Notes under the pieces: generated by a model
What the model saw: the letters and a program-made list of their open reading frames with translations, nothing else
The model's database searches: none
Told to the model about the DNA's origin: nothing
Translations under genes and position numbers: made by a program
Source: Macrosoma leucophasiata
Lineage: Eukaryota > Arthropoda > Insecta > Lepidoptera > Hedylidae
Assembly: GCA_036365455.1 (NCBI GenBank)
Contig: JAWQUS010000010.1
Span: 17,160,501 to 17,224,500 of the forward strand
Direction: 5' to 3'
DNA: 64,000 nt
In this document: in pieces, positions 51,393 through 63,480 of the stretch
Position numbering within the stretch: the first letter of the stretch is position 1
How the letters are laid out: the number at the start of each line of letters is the position of its first letter

Positions 51393-51470
51393 GTAACGAA
51401 AGTGACAAATGATCACGCAGCTCACATGGATGTTAAGTGATGACTGCAGCCTGTAGACATTTACACGAAA
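51393..51470 (-). repeat. Family 3 repeat fragment
   Basis: GTGACAAATGATCACGCAGC, TCACATGGATGTTAAGTGAT and GACTGCAGCCTGTAGACAT on the minus strand. Confidence 0.7.
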
Positions 51471-51591
51471 GTTAGTAGATATTAGTATGTTTTAATTCTA
51501 TGTTCCTTTTACAAAAATTATACTCCTTGTGTTTCAATAGTACTACTTACTGAAGCCAAATTGATCTGCCGCGGTAAAACAACGTTTAACC

Positions 51592-51596
<5 letters not shown>

Positions 51597-51651
<55 letters not shown>
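51597..51651. repeat. (TA)n microsatellite
   Basis: About 26 uninterrupted TA dinucleotides. Confidence 0.95.
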
Positions 51652-51659
<8 letters not shown>

Positions 51660-51879
51660 GGAATTAGTTATAAGAGTTATAACTCACTGAAACGTCGTCC
51701 TCATAAAGTCGTCACACTGGCCGGGCGCCCATCCGTCCCCCCGCCCCCCTTTTACTGTTCTCAATCGCTTGCAGCTGATTGCTATGATCCTAAATGTCGT
51801 AGCGTGACGTTGGATAGTCCATAATCCTCCTCAATAATATACTTTAATTCACGCCTGGATTTCCTAAGGGTAAGGGTTG

Positions 51880-52083
51880 GCTAATGTAAAAGAAAATACA
51901 CTTACAGCCCCAAACTAAGTGTAAACCTTTGTCGTGGGTGCCGTTGTTCATACAGAACATAAAAACCCAGACTCGAAACAAATATCTGTAGGGCATACAA
52001 ATTATTCCAGTACGGGGATCGAACCTGTGAGCCTTATTTGAAACGGTCATCACACACCGCTGGACCTCCTACCTGGCTAGTCG
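51880..52083 (-). repeat. tRNA-derived SINE (family 1)
   Basis: On the minus strand the head reads CCAGGTAGGAGGTCCAGCGG and box B GGTTCGATCCCC. The body has GTCTGGGTTTTTATGTTCTG and ACGGCACCCACGACAAAGG. Confidence 0.75.
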
Positions 52084-52420
52084 AATGCATGCATAGAAGC
52101 ATACATCCCAACATTTGCCATTTACGTTTCGTCCCATGTAAAAGAGGCCAGCCTATTGACATCTCCTGGCACGTTACCATCTTCTTACAGTGCCAAAATT
52201 AAGAAATACCAATAGCAGAGGAAGACCACGATTGACCTACATTGACCCAATAGTTTGAGTACTGTCTGAGGGTGGGGTCAAAAGTCTTAGCAATCGATGT
52301 GCATGAAAAGAATCATGAATGTAGAAAAACGCACGGGAGGTGTGTCAGGACCGGGATACCTGGCGCTCCACACTCGGCATACCTCGTGAGGGACTTGCCG
52401 TGAAGATGCATACATACAAA
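52084..52420 (+). pseudogene. LINE C-terminus, degenerate
   Basis: At about 52334 one frame reads REVCQDRDTWRSTLGIPRE, matching the C-terminal REVCQNRDIWRSTLSAYP at 19182-19433 but on the + strand. Upstream GAGGAAGACCACGATTGACC corresponds to the GRPR motif region. Stops and frameshifts abound. Before it (52084-52190) is sequence (CATTTACGTTTCGTCCCATG) typical of the same repeat's outer part. Confidence 0.5.
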
Positions 52421-55400
52421 CACACCAATAGCACTTACCCTTCGACTTGGCGATTCAACCAAGGACCTCAACGTAGCAGTAGTACCGTACCTGCTATCAC
52501 TTGACTGCTGATGCAGGTAATATCTAAAATAAGTCCTCAACTCCCTTCAAAAGAAACCTATTGGGCCAATGTTACTTTACGTTTCTTAGTAATATATGAA
52601 AACATGGTCGTATCTAGGGTTATTTTCCAGGCCCCCCTCCTGGACAGAAGGTAAGCTTATTTGTCGCTATATGACATATAAAAAAAACGGGTTGACACGG
52701 GCCACCCGGCACTCCCCCATTCCTACACCCATACATAAAACACTCCAAAAGAAACCAATTCCCTCCAGCTATAATGTTGGTTAAGATATTAGTTTTCAAT
52801 TGTGATGTGAAGATTTATGTTTCACATATCGCTCCTATGTTCAGATACATTTGCTCATTAATCATAGCTAATTCCATATCGAAGGGAAATCATGAATAGA
52901 AGCAACATTTATCATACAATAAACGTGCTGATATAGTAAAAATGATAAAAAAGGTCTAAAAAGATCCTTATCTTTCGGGATTAAGGAGAAACGTGTATGC
53001 GGCAAAAACCTATTTTGCTATCGGATCTATTCCGCCTCGGGCCGTATTATGTTAAAGTTGTAATATCTATTATTATGTCGTCACATTTCATACCATTATG
53101 GCTTTTATTAAACAGTTGAGAGTTAATTAAGATAGGTGCCATGGAATTTGGAGATGGAATAGGTTTTTTCGCAACGATGTCAACGCGTTGGAAGACTAAA
53201 GCATGTTAAAATAATAAGTTATCTCTATACACATAAAAAATTAATTCATAGTAAAATGTAATCATGTAACATTTATTAAAAATTAATAAAATAGAAGAGA
53301 ATAATATTGGCGATTCCACGAAAATAAAATATACCTATTCTATACAGCAATAGAAAACTAAAATAAGAACTTATAATTACGCCGAACGTGCTGTTGGCTG
53401 GAAAATGTGCCAGTTCAAATAAGATTTAAATTCAATGGAAGGCAGAGAACAGAAGTCCTTTTGGTACACATTTAAAATCTGTATGTGCCAAATTAAGTTA
53501 GTACAAAACAGCATTTTGCACTTTACCGCTGTAGGGTTACTTATAGTCTTGGCTGAACGGGAGCGTTTCCTTGCCAATATTTATAAGGGAAATAGGGTCA
53601 ACGGTCCTCAGTAAACCTCTGATTAAGCCATCAGTGCCAAATTATTCAGATAATTCCGCTTGCTCCCGCAATTCAAGCAATAGCTGTCGCTCTCTATCCG
53701 CCGCGCTGTAAGTGTCACGATTTGCATGTTTCAGGGCCCCAGGTGTTGCCTTGTTTACATAAATACTAACTTATCGATCCACTTAACTCGAACGCCCTTA
53801 ACTTGGATCGTGGATCGTGAATGAAATACCTATCAGTCATATCTGACTTGGGATCCGCTAAGTTTCAGCTGAGCAAAGTCATCACGTTTAAAAGGCCAAG
53901 GTATAACTTTAAATACGAGTATGAAATTATGTGTTTTTATTGGGTTTTAGTCGCTGTCTTATCCGTCCATTGTATCGGGAGCTAAATCGTAGTTTAACTT
54001 ATAGTTAAACTTGTCAAATTGTAATGGATCTGTCTATGGTACAGCGGCTTGCTTTCAATAAAGATAGGTACTCATCCTAATAGTTTAAGCTGGACCAACC
54101 TACTTCGTTGTCCTTTTCTGGCTGGGCAGATATTTCACGTCCTAGTTCAGTAAAATTCGATTTTATCGTGATATGTGTTATGACACACTAGTTTCATTAC
54201 GACCTTAGCGTTCACCGTTTTCACACGGCCTGTCGTTCCTATTATGGATATCGTATACCGCACAAGGACGCAAACTTATCTGATATATCAGTGACCTACA
54301 AATAATGTATTATTTCTGAACAATTTTCCTCAGCAGTCACACTTATTCCCCCAAGCTACGTGACGCCCAATGATAACGCTACGCCATATTGTCTCGACCC
54401 GTAATGTAATATTAAATTGTTTCCTTATCACGTTCCCATCAAAAATCTAATTTCACCATGTTTGTTAAATTGTTGTTGATAAGTGGTACGCATGCTCGAC
54501 ATCATTGTTGTTTTTAATTGTTCATGGAGCGCTTTATTCTGGGGAGGTCACACGTTATCTAAAACAGCTGTCGGGCGCACACGGCCTACAATGGACTCGT
54601 TTGTATCCGTGCCGTAATATTGTTCGTAATTTAAAATATCGGCCATGTTGGCGCGAGTGGCGCACGGTTTATTTTCCAGCTAAAATGTGGAGTTATCCGA
54701 GGTGTATTGTTGCGTTGATTAGATCAGGGGAGCTTTGTTCCGTGGAGAATGGCCGGATTCACTCGCAGCTATCGTCTGTCGTGTGCACGCGACCTGTTAC
54801 GAGCTTGTGGCCGCACCGTACCTGTTACAGCTTTCTGTGACCCGCCGCAACTGAATACATTAGTGCAGAGGCAACATTCAAGATTATCATGCATACTCAG
54901 CTTTAATTTCCACGTCGCTAAAGTTCTATTGATGCAGCATACATAATAGATGTGCTAGTTTCGCGATTGTTGGATTACGGTTACAGCTGGTCTGATATTA
55001 GCTAGAGTTAAATTAAAAAACGTATTCTCCCTAACTAACCCTCGATTTAAATTGTGACAGCAATATTGTGACTGCTTAGTTACGTTAGGTGTATTAAGTC
55101 ATTGGGTACTCCTATGTCTGACGTTTCGAGTTCTATTCTCACCAGGAAAGTAGTGTAGTAAGTAGTAAGTAACCAGTAGTGAAAACTCATGAAGTGAACA
55201 AATGGTGTGGTGGTCGCCATGTTTGCTAGCGCTAAAGGAAGAAGACCAACAGAGATCCAAAGCAAACGTTGTTTTAGCGGCTTTCAAGGATTCTAATAGG
55301 GCGTCTTTGTATGTCAAGTGGTTTAAACTGGTATTTAATGGTTACAACACTGTCACAAATAGGAATAATATGCCAAATGAGACATATTCAACCAATCGCT

Positions 55401-57205
55401 ACCTGTACGTGACATTTGAAATTATTACAAGTCACGGAACCTACCGTTTAAGTGGTCATAATGTTGATTCAAACTATCGGCTATTTAGGTTATAAGCAGT
55501 TATAGCATATTACATTGGTAATAATTTCCTGTAATACAAAATTAAATATAGGTAGTGATATTAAATATATATTCATTGTACAAATACAGCAATTAACTAT
55601 GGTACCTACCTACATATCAGTTACTTGAGAAATATATAGATATAATAAAGAACATTTCGTTATGTTTTCCCTAAATCAGTTAAATGCGACCCTATTGCAA
55701 AGCGAAAGTCTATTAATAAAAAATAACAATATTGTACCTCTCATCACCCAAACAACCCTTATCGAATACAATACACCGGAATTCTTTGTGTGTAATATTA
55801 AACACGTCGAGTACCTTTTGTTCTTTGTTATTCCGATTTAGTTTTCGTATTTCGTATCGGTACTTGGAAGACATTTTACAATAAAAATCTCCCAAACTGG
55901 AGGGTACTATGAAAAGACGCTAACAATACGCTAATGGCTTATGTTTGCGATGATTGTCCCTCCCAGCCAATAGGCTCTATTATCATGGCCGGGCTCCTGT
56001 GCGCTGAAATGGCTAAATGTTTTGTGCCTCTGAAAAGATTCGAGATGACGGGGAAATTGTTAAGAAAATTGATCACTTCCACTCGAATAACTCGGGTTTG
56101 TTATTTCTAGGGACGTTTTGTGAGCATAGTTGAGCCTTACTCTTCGTCAATATAATACTTTTTCTCCTTAGCTCATTCATGTTTATTTAGCACAGAAATT
56201 GTACTGACGTCGCTCTAACGTCAGTATGATTATTAAAACACGGGTTTTTCTATAATAAATGCGATCAAACTTTTTCTACCTTTTTCTATTCGATTAGGGG
56301 AAAAGTTCATCCATCAAACCTTTTGAAATGGATAAACAGTGGAAACTACGACGTCCCATCAAAGTCAACCCACACGCTCGGAGAAAACTATATAATGTAG
56401 TTTTCTTTTCGGTTAGTTTGGGTGAATTAAAAAACTCGGACAAGCGATATTTGAATTCTAAAAAATATTTAAGAATTTCTTAATCATGCTGCAGTTGCAC
56501 TAAAAGGCAACTATTGCTTAGTAACTTATTACTTTCCCTTTCAAGTACTTTAGGAAAATTGAATATTTTATCAATACTTTGGCGTTTCTTTGTGGTAGCC
56601 AATAAAGAAGGTGCGCGTATTCAGGTCATAAGAGAAAAGAAATGAGCAATTTACTCAAGATCGCCAACGATCATCATTATATTGCGGAATTACAGTAATA
56701 TTTTATTGTTAAATTTAGGCGTTTTGAGGTGCAAATGCGCGGCACTTAACAACTGACGACCAAATGCTAAGTAAGTATGCGCCATCAGCATTTTTATACG
56801 CTATATCGGATCTGTTACAATTGCGAATACAATATACCTAGCTCTCCATAAATAAAACTTCATGCGAAACCGGGTTGAATTAGGTAGAATTCAATTTATT
56901 ACACATCGTAAAATAACAAGAGAAGAAACGTAAGTCATCCATTGCGAGATAGCTCTGCGCCGAACTTATTTTTATAATGAAAGGATTTTGAATACAACCC
57001 ACCACGCCGTCTAAATGTCTCGAACATAATCTTATAGGCCTGTGTCTACGTTTAGGCTGTGTATTTGTATGTCGCCGTCATAAAAATCGATCGCAATTTA
57101 AAGGGTTAATGTTACAGCTTATTATAGTAAAAATACTTTAGTATGGTGGACAACATTATAGTTAGTAGGAACTTTTAGTTTTTACCGAAGACCACATTTA
57201 AAAAA
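52421..57205. other. Gene-poor stretch
   Basis: No gene is supported over almost 5 kb. Positions 54500-54850 are GC-richer, with CGCGAGTGGCGCACGGTTTA and GTGCACGCGACCTGTTACG, and lack repeat signatures, so they may be regulatory. Near 55090-55320 minus-strand text GENRTRNVRH has the wording of transposon-tail frames, but I cannot name the element. Confidence 0.3.
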
Positions 57206-57549
57206 AATATTTATTTCGAACATAACCGTAACTTCACGCCTGTAATCCCCGAAGGGGTAGGCAGAGGTAAATGCATGCATTCAATCATACATGCAAACAC
57301 CCACGACTCGCCGGTTACGTTTTTGGCCCATGTAACAGGTGGCGAACCTGTTGCCATCTCCGGGCACATTACCAAACTCCGGGGTACTGGGAAACTTCCA
57401 GAAAATGGAAAAATCCCAATAGAAGCAGAGATAAAGGATTTTAAACCGTTATCTCTGATAGTCCCCGACCCGGGAATCGAACCCAGGACCTCCAGCGTAA
57501 TAGTAGTGGCCTGCTACCACTACGCTACTGAGGCAGTCAATATTTATTT
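57206..57549 (-). mobile_element. Complete tRNA-derived SINE (family 2) with target duplication
   Basis: Exact copies of AATATTTATTT (57206-57216 and 57539-57549) flank a 322-bp insert (57217-57538). On the minus strand it starts GACTGCCTCAGTAGCGTAGT with box A TAGCGTAGTGG and box B GGTTCGATTCC, i.e. a tRNA-like head. It ends with CCCCTTCGGGGATTACAGG and CGTGAAGTTACGG. This is the reference copy for the fragments at 112, 6822 and 20272. Confidence 0.85.
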
Positions 57550-57727
57550 AGGTATGTAATTACTCTCATTTAAGGCTAAGGACTATTGAAATAGCAAGGT
57601 TTCAAAGACATTAGCATTAAGATTTTTAGCTCTATTTGGGTTCGCCAAGATCTTATCTCGCTGCTCGTCACGGCACATTCTGTATTATGCATTTGAATAA
57701 CATGTCCTCTTCCTCGAATCGATTTCC

Positions 57728-57919
57728 TCATTGCTGAGGGTCGTGATCGCCTCGTTTGGAAGACAGTTTCTCTTTCACGACTTCCTTCCACTTTTTTCTG
57801 TCTTTGGCATTGTAAAGTGCGTCATGCAGCTTGGTATGGAAAGTTGAACGGACCTGGTCAGACCATCTGGTTGGGGAACGACCTCTCGGCCGTTTTCCGT
57901 CCACCTTTCCAGTGACCAT
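57728..57919 (-). pseudogene. Non-LTR retrotransposon C-terminus, fragment
   Basis: The minus-strand frame contains GKRPRGRSPTRWSDQVR and DALYNAKDRKKWKEVVKEKL. The GRPxTRWSDDI...A.DR..W pattern is the usual C-terminal tail of insect endonuclease-reverse transcriptase polyproteins. No enzymatic part is present. Confidence 0.7.
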
Positions 57920-58234
57920 GAGTTAAGAGGTAGGCACATACATATTGTATAAAAGATGAAGAATTGAAAATTGAGGAATAAATATTATATTATGAGCATG
58001 ACATTAAGTACAGTAGTACCCAGCAAGAATATTGCACATCGAGCCTATGAAAGGGACAATCGCCTAGTTTCTGCGTAGTCTCTGCTGCACACTGCCTACC
58101 TAAGCACTGGTGGTCCGTTATTAGTCAAAATTTGATCAAAATTATCGACAAACGTCACATAGGTAAGGTGCGAAAAAGATAGCAGACCCGAAATAAGCCG
58201 AAGTCTTCTAAGGTCGATATGCAATATTTCTTGT

Positions 58235-58400
58235 TGGATACTGTACGTACATTTTTGTAGTCCGTCATGTCAGCAAAACAGAAGACGAGCATGTCGAAGA
58301 GCTACAGAATGTGTCTAAGGATCTAGATAATTTGGGGCTCCACGATTTCGGCCTACTCCGTAAGGAATTTGTTGTGAAGATACATAGAACATGTATACAA
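58235..58400 (+). repeat. Degenerate LINE tail
   Basis: GAATGTGTCTAAGGATCTAG, then GGGGCTCCACGATTTCGGCC and GAAGATACATAG, line up with 52334-52420 with many changes. Confidence 0.4.
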
Positions 58401-58775
58401 GAATATTTCACCGTACAAATAAACGCTTCGCAATATAACCATACAATTGTTTTGAGTAATTCAATATTTATCCAATATTAATTAAACATTATATCAGCTG
58501 CAATGATTAATGGCAGATTCAACGAGATTGCATGTTTATAATTTGACATGAATCCAAACAAAACGTGAACCTTGAATTAGATGTATAAACAGATCGGTTC
58601 CGTTAATTGTGGACACAAACAAGTTGCAAACAATTGATTAAATTGCCATCGTTACAACCCCTGAAGGTAATCGAATTGGATCTGTATCGGGTTTATCATG
58701 ACCGTCGATGAATTCGGAACTATAATTTAATGTCACCGTTTCGAATGTCAGCATCTATTGTCGATGCATTGTATC

Positions 58776-59020
58776 ATGTAGAGTTCCAGTGGTGGCGAAG
58801 GTGAAATCGTATTACCTTACATATCTATCTACCGCCAAATGGTAGTGTTTGGGCACAATCATGGTCCGGTTGGATGATAACGGATGGCCCCATAATTCAG
58901 TGGCAGCACAATTTACGCCTCAGGGGTGGCTACGCATCTACAATACGCCTTCTGGTTTTTGGATAGATGGCTATAGGCTAAAGTATTCAATTGCCCTGCA
59001 TGTAAACTGCACGCTGTTAT
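58776..59020 (+). repeat. Family 3 repeat, nearly full length
   Basis: GTAGAGTTCCAGTGGTGGCG, ACCGCCAAATGGTAGTGTTT, GGCTACGCATCTACAATACG and GCATGTAAACTGCACGC. Confidence 0.65.
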
Positions 59021-59104
59021 TAATTACTTGCGAACCCATGCGAAGCCGGGGCAGTGAGTTTTGTATCAAAATTGTTAAAAGTATTCAGTCGTTTGTGTTC
59101 AAAA

Positions 59105-59350
59105 AAAAAACCGGACAAGTGCGAGTTCGACTCGCGTGGTGAGGGTTCCGTAATTTAAATAATTATTTTCGAAAATATTACAGACTAGCAGCTGCCCGCA
59201 ACGTTGTCTGCGTGAAGGCTCTATAGCACTAAACATACCTAAGATGCCAGTGTCGCTTTAGCATTATAAGCAAACAACTTTTAAAATAGTATTAAATTAA
59301 AAGTATAAGTTTTTTTAGCGAAGCGAAGGGAGTCATATAGGAATCCTGCT
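59105..59350 (+). repeat. LINE tail-like repeats
   Basis: AAAACCGGACAAGTGCGAGT, TCGACTCGCGTGGTGAGG and TTCCGTAATTT give the start of a common lepidopteran repeat. From 59186 AGCAGCTGCCCGCAACGTTG then TTAGCGAAGCGAAGGGAGTC is a second type. Confidence 0.55.
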
Positions 59351-59539
59351 GAGTTCAGTCATAAGATGTGACTAAAGGAAATAGAGAAAATAATGCAGGA
59401 ATATATTCCCGGACACAAAAGAGTAAAAATACGCACAAAGGTATCAAACCTAACAACACTTTCTCTCTTTCTCGTTGGTAGTTATTTAGTTATTCTGTGT
59501 ATTCTGTTCAAAATGTAAAGAGAGACAGGACTGGTAATG

Positions 59540-61377
59540 CGGTAGCAAGCGACGTACAGTTGCCCGTGTGAGAAGCAACTTGTCCTGAGGTTAACACCCG
59601 CTGACCTCAGTGTCTGCCCCTACGACTTATTGATGGTCATCGCGAAGCAAACATTCAACTGTACGCGCTTGAACTGGAATGTGTAGTAACGGAAATCGTA
59701 AGTGAATAGTAATGTGACACCACCCACCTGCGGATGTCCTGCAGGGTTCTGTCCACGGCCTCAACTGCCTTTCTATTGGCCATCGTACACTCATCCCATA
59801 CAATCAGAGAGCAATCCTTGAGTACGTGTCCCTTATCACTGTTACATGACACACCAAAAACGACGTTTCGGCGCTCTCTAAATGTAAGGGAATTTTAAAC
59901 ATGGCATGTGCTGTCTTTCTATCCGGAAGCAGTGTGGCAGCAATTCCCCACGACGCTACAGCAATAGCAATTTTGCCTTGCCTCCTGACCTCCGCAAGTA
60001 TGCCAGTGGGAACAAATGTTTTTCCTGTTCCACCAAGAACATCCAAAATCCAGGAGAAAAACATTTTACCCTGGTTTTGCCCAACGCTTTCAAGGACGGT
60101 ATCATGTTTTTGCTCTGAAGAGAACAAAGCGACATGGTCATTTCGCCCGGATCTTAATTTATCTCAGCGTTATACTCCCAATTTCTACGGTCTTGATGCG
60201 ATGATGATTTGGGGAACTGGTAACCCATATACGATAGTTCAATCGGTGGTGGAAATGACCACATCTTGAAATGAACTAATACAGGTGTTCAGCATGCCTT
60301 CATTAGTTACTTCGACTTCGTCTCCAGTAGCACGTGTCTCAAAGCTCGTAGAAAATCTTCAGACAGATGATGGCGATATTTCTCCGTCACTGACGCTTGC
60401 CTCCGCGAGGGTGTAATCCCAGTTTTGGTAACCGTCGAGAAGGTGACGTGCTACGCAGGCTGGGCGGTAAGTGGGATACTCCACGCCATCAAATGTCCTC
60501 AGAAAAGTGAAATACCTTGGGCCTCGGACCGTGTGAAGTAACAACCGCAGGAAATAGCTTTCGCCATTATTTGGATGCACGGTACCTATAATATAAACCT
60601 TACCCAATGCGGTGTCCTTGAAAATTCTCGGATATTCATGCAAAATTTGATGTAAATCCATTAAGATCCATTACTGTTTGAGTTTAGCTCGGACATAGGT
60701 ACATACAGACAAACAACAACAGACAAAACAAACACTATATTTGGCTTCGATATTGATAGTAAATCACGCCCCAAGTATTCTTTAAAACAAAAAAATCAAT
60801 GTACAGTTTTGACTTTCCTACGATTTTAAAGATTTATAGCTCTTCCCCCGTAGGAGATAGCGTGATAATATGTAGCCTATATGTTGACCGGACCTTTTAA
60901 TAATATTACTAACAGGCGCCATTTAGTAGGTACTTTTTTAGTTTAGCTCGGACATACATACAGACCAACAGACAAAAAATCTGAAATATATATTTTTGGC
61001 TTCGATTTCTATTGTAGATCACGTCCCAAGTATTCTTTTAAAAAATATTCAATGTACAGTTTTGACTTTCCTACGATTTTATTAAATGTAGAGATTCCCG
61101 TGGGAATGAGTGATTTTCCCGCAATAAAAAGTAGCCTAAATGTTGGCCAGGCTTAGTATCTATACACCACAAAAAGTTTCATTCGAATCCGTCCAGTATC
61201 TTCGGAGATTAGCCTGGACAAAGGGACAAACAGACAAACAGACAAACAGACAGATAATAAAATTAAAAATCATTGAAAAGTGTTCTAATACTATTTTAAC
61301 ATCGCCCCCAATTAGTTTTTCGTAAATATAAACAATGTACAGACACGCGGGTTTTACTGTTTTATTATATGTATAGA
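59540..61377 (-). pseudogene. Helitron copy 2, non-autonomous, helicase relics
   Basis: Reading the minus strand from the 5' end TCTATACATATAATAAAACA (61377), the order is as in copy 1. Helicase relics follow: HPNNGESYFLRLLLHTVRGP (about 60580), P-loop LGGTGKTF (about 60030) with VASWGIAATLLPDRKTAHAM, then motif II LIVWDECTMANRKAV (about 59800). A large deletion leads to motif V-like AMTINKS, then a stop in place of Q, and GQTL (about 59635), and motif VI-like CFSHGQLYVACYR (about 59560). Rep and the N-terminal helicase are deleted. It lies in inverted orientation to copy 1, 13 kb away. Unlike copy 1 it keeps the P-loop. Confidence 0.82.
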
Positions 61378-61434
61378 TTTAAAATGCAGGGACATAGCGG
61401 TTACGGTGGTATCGGCAGGGGGGGGGTTATATTA

Positions 61435-61800
61435 TTAAGAATTTTCGATTTAATTTGAATACTCAAACTTCTTAAAGGTTTTCCAGTAATTTATAGGCAA
61501 AGAACTATTTTCCACATTTTTTCAAAATTTTAAGTTCAGTAGTTTCGGAGATAGAGTTTATGGTCAATTTTCTTCGTTTTCTTTAAATAACTTCAAATTT
61601 GTTTATGTAAAATTTATTATTTTACTTGACGTGTTCATCTTTGGGTCACCAATTTACAAATATTCATCAAATTTCAACTCAATCGGTCGAGTAGTTTCGG
61701 AGCAAATTGGCTGTGACAGACGGACAGACAGACAGACGGACGAGTGATCCTTTAAGGGTTCCTTTTTCCTTTTAAGGTACGGAACCCGAAATATAAAAAA
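61435..61800 (+). repeat. LINE 3'-tail repeat
   Basis: TCGGTCGAGTAGTTTCGGAG, CTGTGACAGACGGACAGACA and GACGGACGAGTGATCC, ending AAGGTACGGAACCCGAAA, are hallmarks of a frequent lepidopteran retrotransposon tail. Confidence 0.65.
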
Positions 61801-62252
61801 CATGAATCGTCGTTTTATGCATGAATGCATGTAGCTCTGCTCTTCTTTGAAGAGTTATAGGTGTGAAGTTATGTTGTCTTTTCAAATCTGCATCGTACAT
61901 ACAAAATGGATAAAGAGTCTGGTAGACTCTACAGTGTAGAAGTTGGTATTGTAATCGAACGCTACAGAATAATTCTAAAATGTTTTTTTTTTCTCATAGG
62001 TACCGCCGCACTCTTCATTAACGAGTCATCTAGTATCTTATCGAATTAATATAAAATGGCTCATGTCATTCAATATTCTGTAAAAGATAAGTTTGTAAAA
62101 AGGTCTCGAGAACCCTTGATAATTTTCGCCAGGGAAGGTCACGGTTAAGTTGCAAATCTGCTCCCCAAAGGTCGGCAAAACCGTTAAATAATTTTTCGTA
62201 AATGACAGTTTCAAGGTAGTGCAGAGTTTATTAATATTTGGGTTAAGTTGTT
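61801..62252. other. Spacer before R1-like fragment
   Basis: Near 61820-61870 GCATGAATGCATGTAGCTCT and GAGTTATAGGTGTGAAGTTA weakly recall the SINE family 2 tail. No gene is seen. Confidence 0.3.
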
Positions 62253-62702
62253 ATGCATACATTCGTGAAGCGATTAATCCGTAGTGATTCACTGTACGAA
62301 TGGAACCGGAGGTACCAGTCTGGTGAAACAGCTTCAATTACGAAGACATTCCTTCCGGACGCGAGGACGTCTTACTGCCTGGTCAGGAAAATTCAACCCG
62401 TGGGTATAATAACACAGGTACTTACCGGTCATGGCGGGTTTTCTGAATGTCTGCACCGATTCAGGTGCAAGGAGAGCCCGTCATGTATTTGTGAGCCTGA
62501 TAGTGTCCAAACAATCCCACATATTCTGTACGACTGTCCGGTCCACGCGCTCGCAAGATATGACCTGGAACAGAAAATTGGAGAAAAGTTCACCCTCGAA
62601 AACATCTCAGCACTCCTGAAAAACAAAGATAAAAGAGAGTTAGTAATAAGATTCTGTATAGAAATAAGTACCATAGTAATAAAAAGAAACAAAAGAAATT
62701 AA
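62253..62702 (+). pseudogene. R1/TRAS-clade LINE, C-terminal fragment
   Basis: The 149-codon frame includes VLTGHGGFSECLHRFRCKES, PSCICEPDSVQTIPHILYDC and ARYDLEQKIGEKF. The GHGxF...L.RF...C.C....T..HIL..CP arrangement is the zinc-knuckle-containing C-terminus of R1-type insect LINEs (R1, TRAS, SART). The reverse transcriptase domain is absent, so this is a 5'-truncated copy. The frame is still open to a natural stop, followed by an AT-rich tail, suggesting modest age. TRAS-like elements target telomeric repeats in silkworm, but no TTAGG repeats are visible here. Confidence 0.8.
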
Positions 62703-63254
62703 ATAACCATATGCTATTCTGTATAAGTTAGCATAGTCATAGTAAGTACATAATTAAGAGTTAGTAACATATAGGCCTCATTAGATAGAATAAATAAGAG
62801 TAATACTTCTAAGATGAATACGTAAAGTTAAAATAGGAAAATTGCTTCCACAAATAAATGTAGTCGTATAGTTATAATTAAGATAAGTTAATAAGTAAGA
62901 AAGATAAGTATATTTAGAATAGTAACAATTTAAACATATTTAAGATAAAATGAAAACATAGATCATTACCGCAACATCAGAGCTTCATTATTATCTGGTT
63001 GGAGTTGTGAGTTTTTTTTTAATGAATGTAATGAAACCTTATAAGATATAAGCATGACATTTCTATTTACCCGACATTCGTTATTTTCTTACTGATATCA
63101 CCTCAGCCCCTAGGCAATACTCATCAAGTAGCATGTATGCTGAGATATATCTATATTTCATAAAATATGTTTGTTGCTCTAGTCTCAATTTATCAAGCGT
63201 TTTATTTATGTAAAATTGTATTAAATTATAGTCATTTATTTGTACCTATATAAA
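62703..63254. other. LINE tail and AT-rich spacer
   Basis: The first ~250 bp are probably the 3' untranslated region of the R1-like fragment, with TAAGATAAGTTAATAAGTAAG-type A-rich text. The rest is unassigned. Confidence 0.35.
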
Positions 63255-63480
63255 AATCATTGCTGTTCGTTAGTCACGCTAAAACTCGAGAACGGTTTCA
63301 ACGATTTGGCTAATTTTGGTTTTGAATTATTTTTGGAAGTCCAGGGAAGGTGTCAAAGGTGAGAAAATATAAATAATTGTAATGGAAATAGTAAAAACAA
63401 CACTTTAATTTTGACATACAAATAGTAAGTACCTACCTATCAAACTTTTGACACATTATTTAATTCTGAATCAATGACAT
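63255..63480 (+). repeat. Lepidopteran repeat, uninterrupted copy
   Basis: CTGTTCGTTAGTCACGCTAA, CTCGAGAACGGTTTCAACG, GGAAGTCCAGGGAAGGTG and CAAACTTTTGACACATTATT. It shows the empty site corresponding to the mariner insertion at 39163-39963. Confidence 0.7.

Noticed and set aside
54505..54840. 111-codon frame in GC-rich DNA
   Set aside because: Composition-driven open frame with no motif and a competing overlapping frame.
59901..60269. 122-codon + strand frame
   Set aside because: It is the antisense shadow of the Helitron helicase P-loop region on the minus strand.
59655..60661. A host Pif1 DNA helicase gene
   Set aside because: The HPNNGES region plus LGGTGKTF and WDECTM occur in the Helitron type, with deletions, an in-frame stop and a Helitron 5' end upstream.
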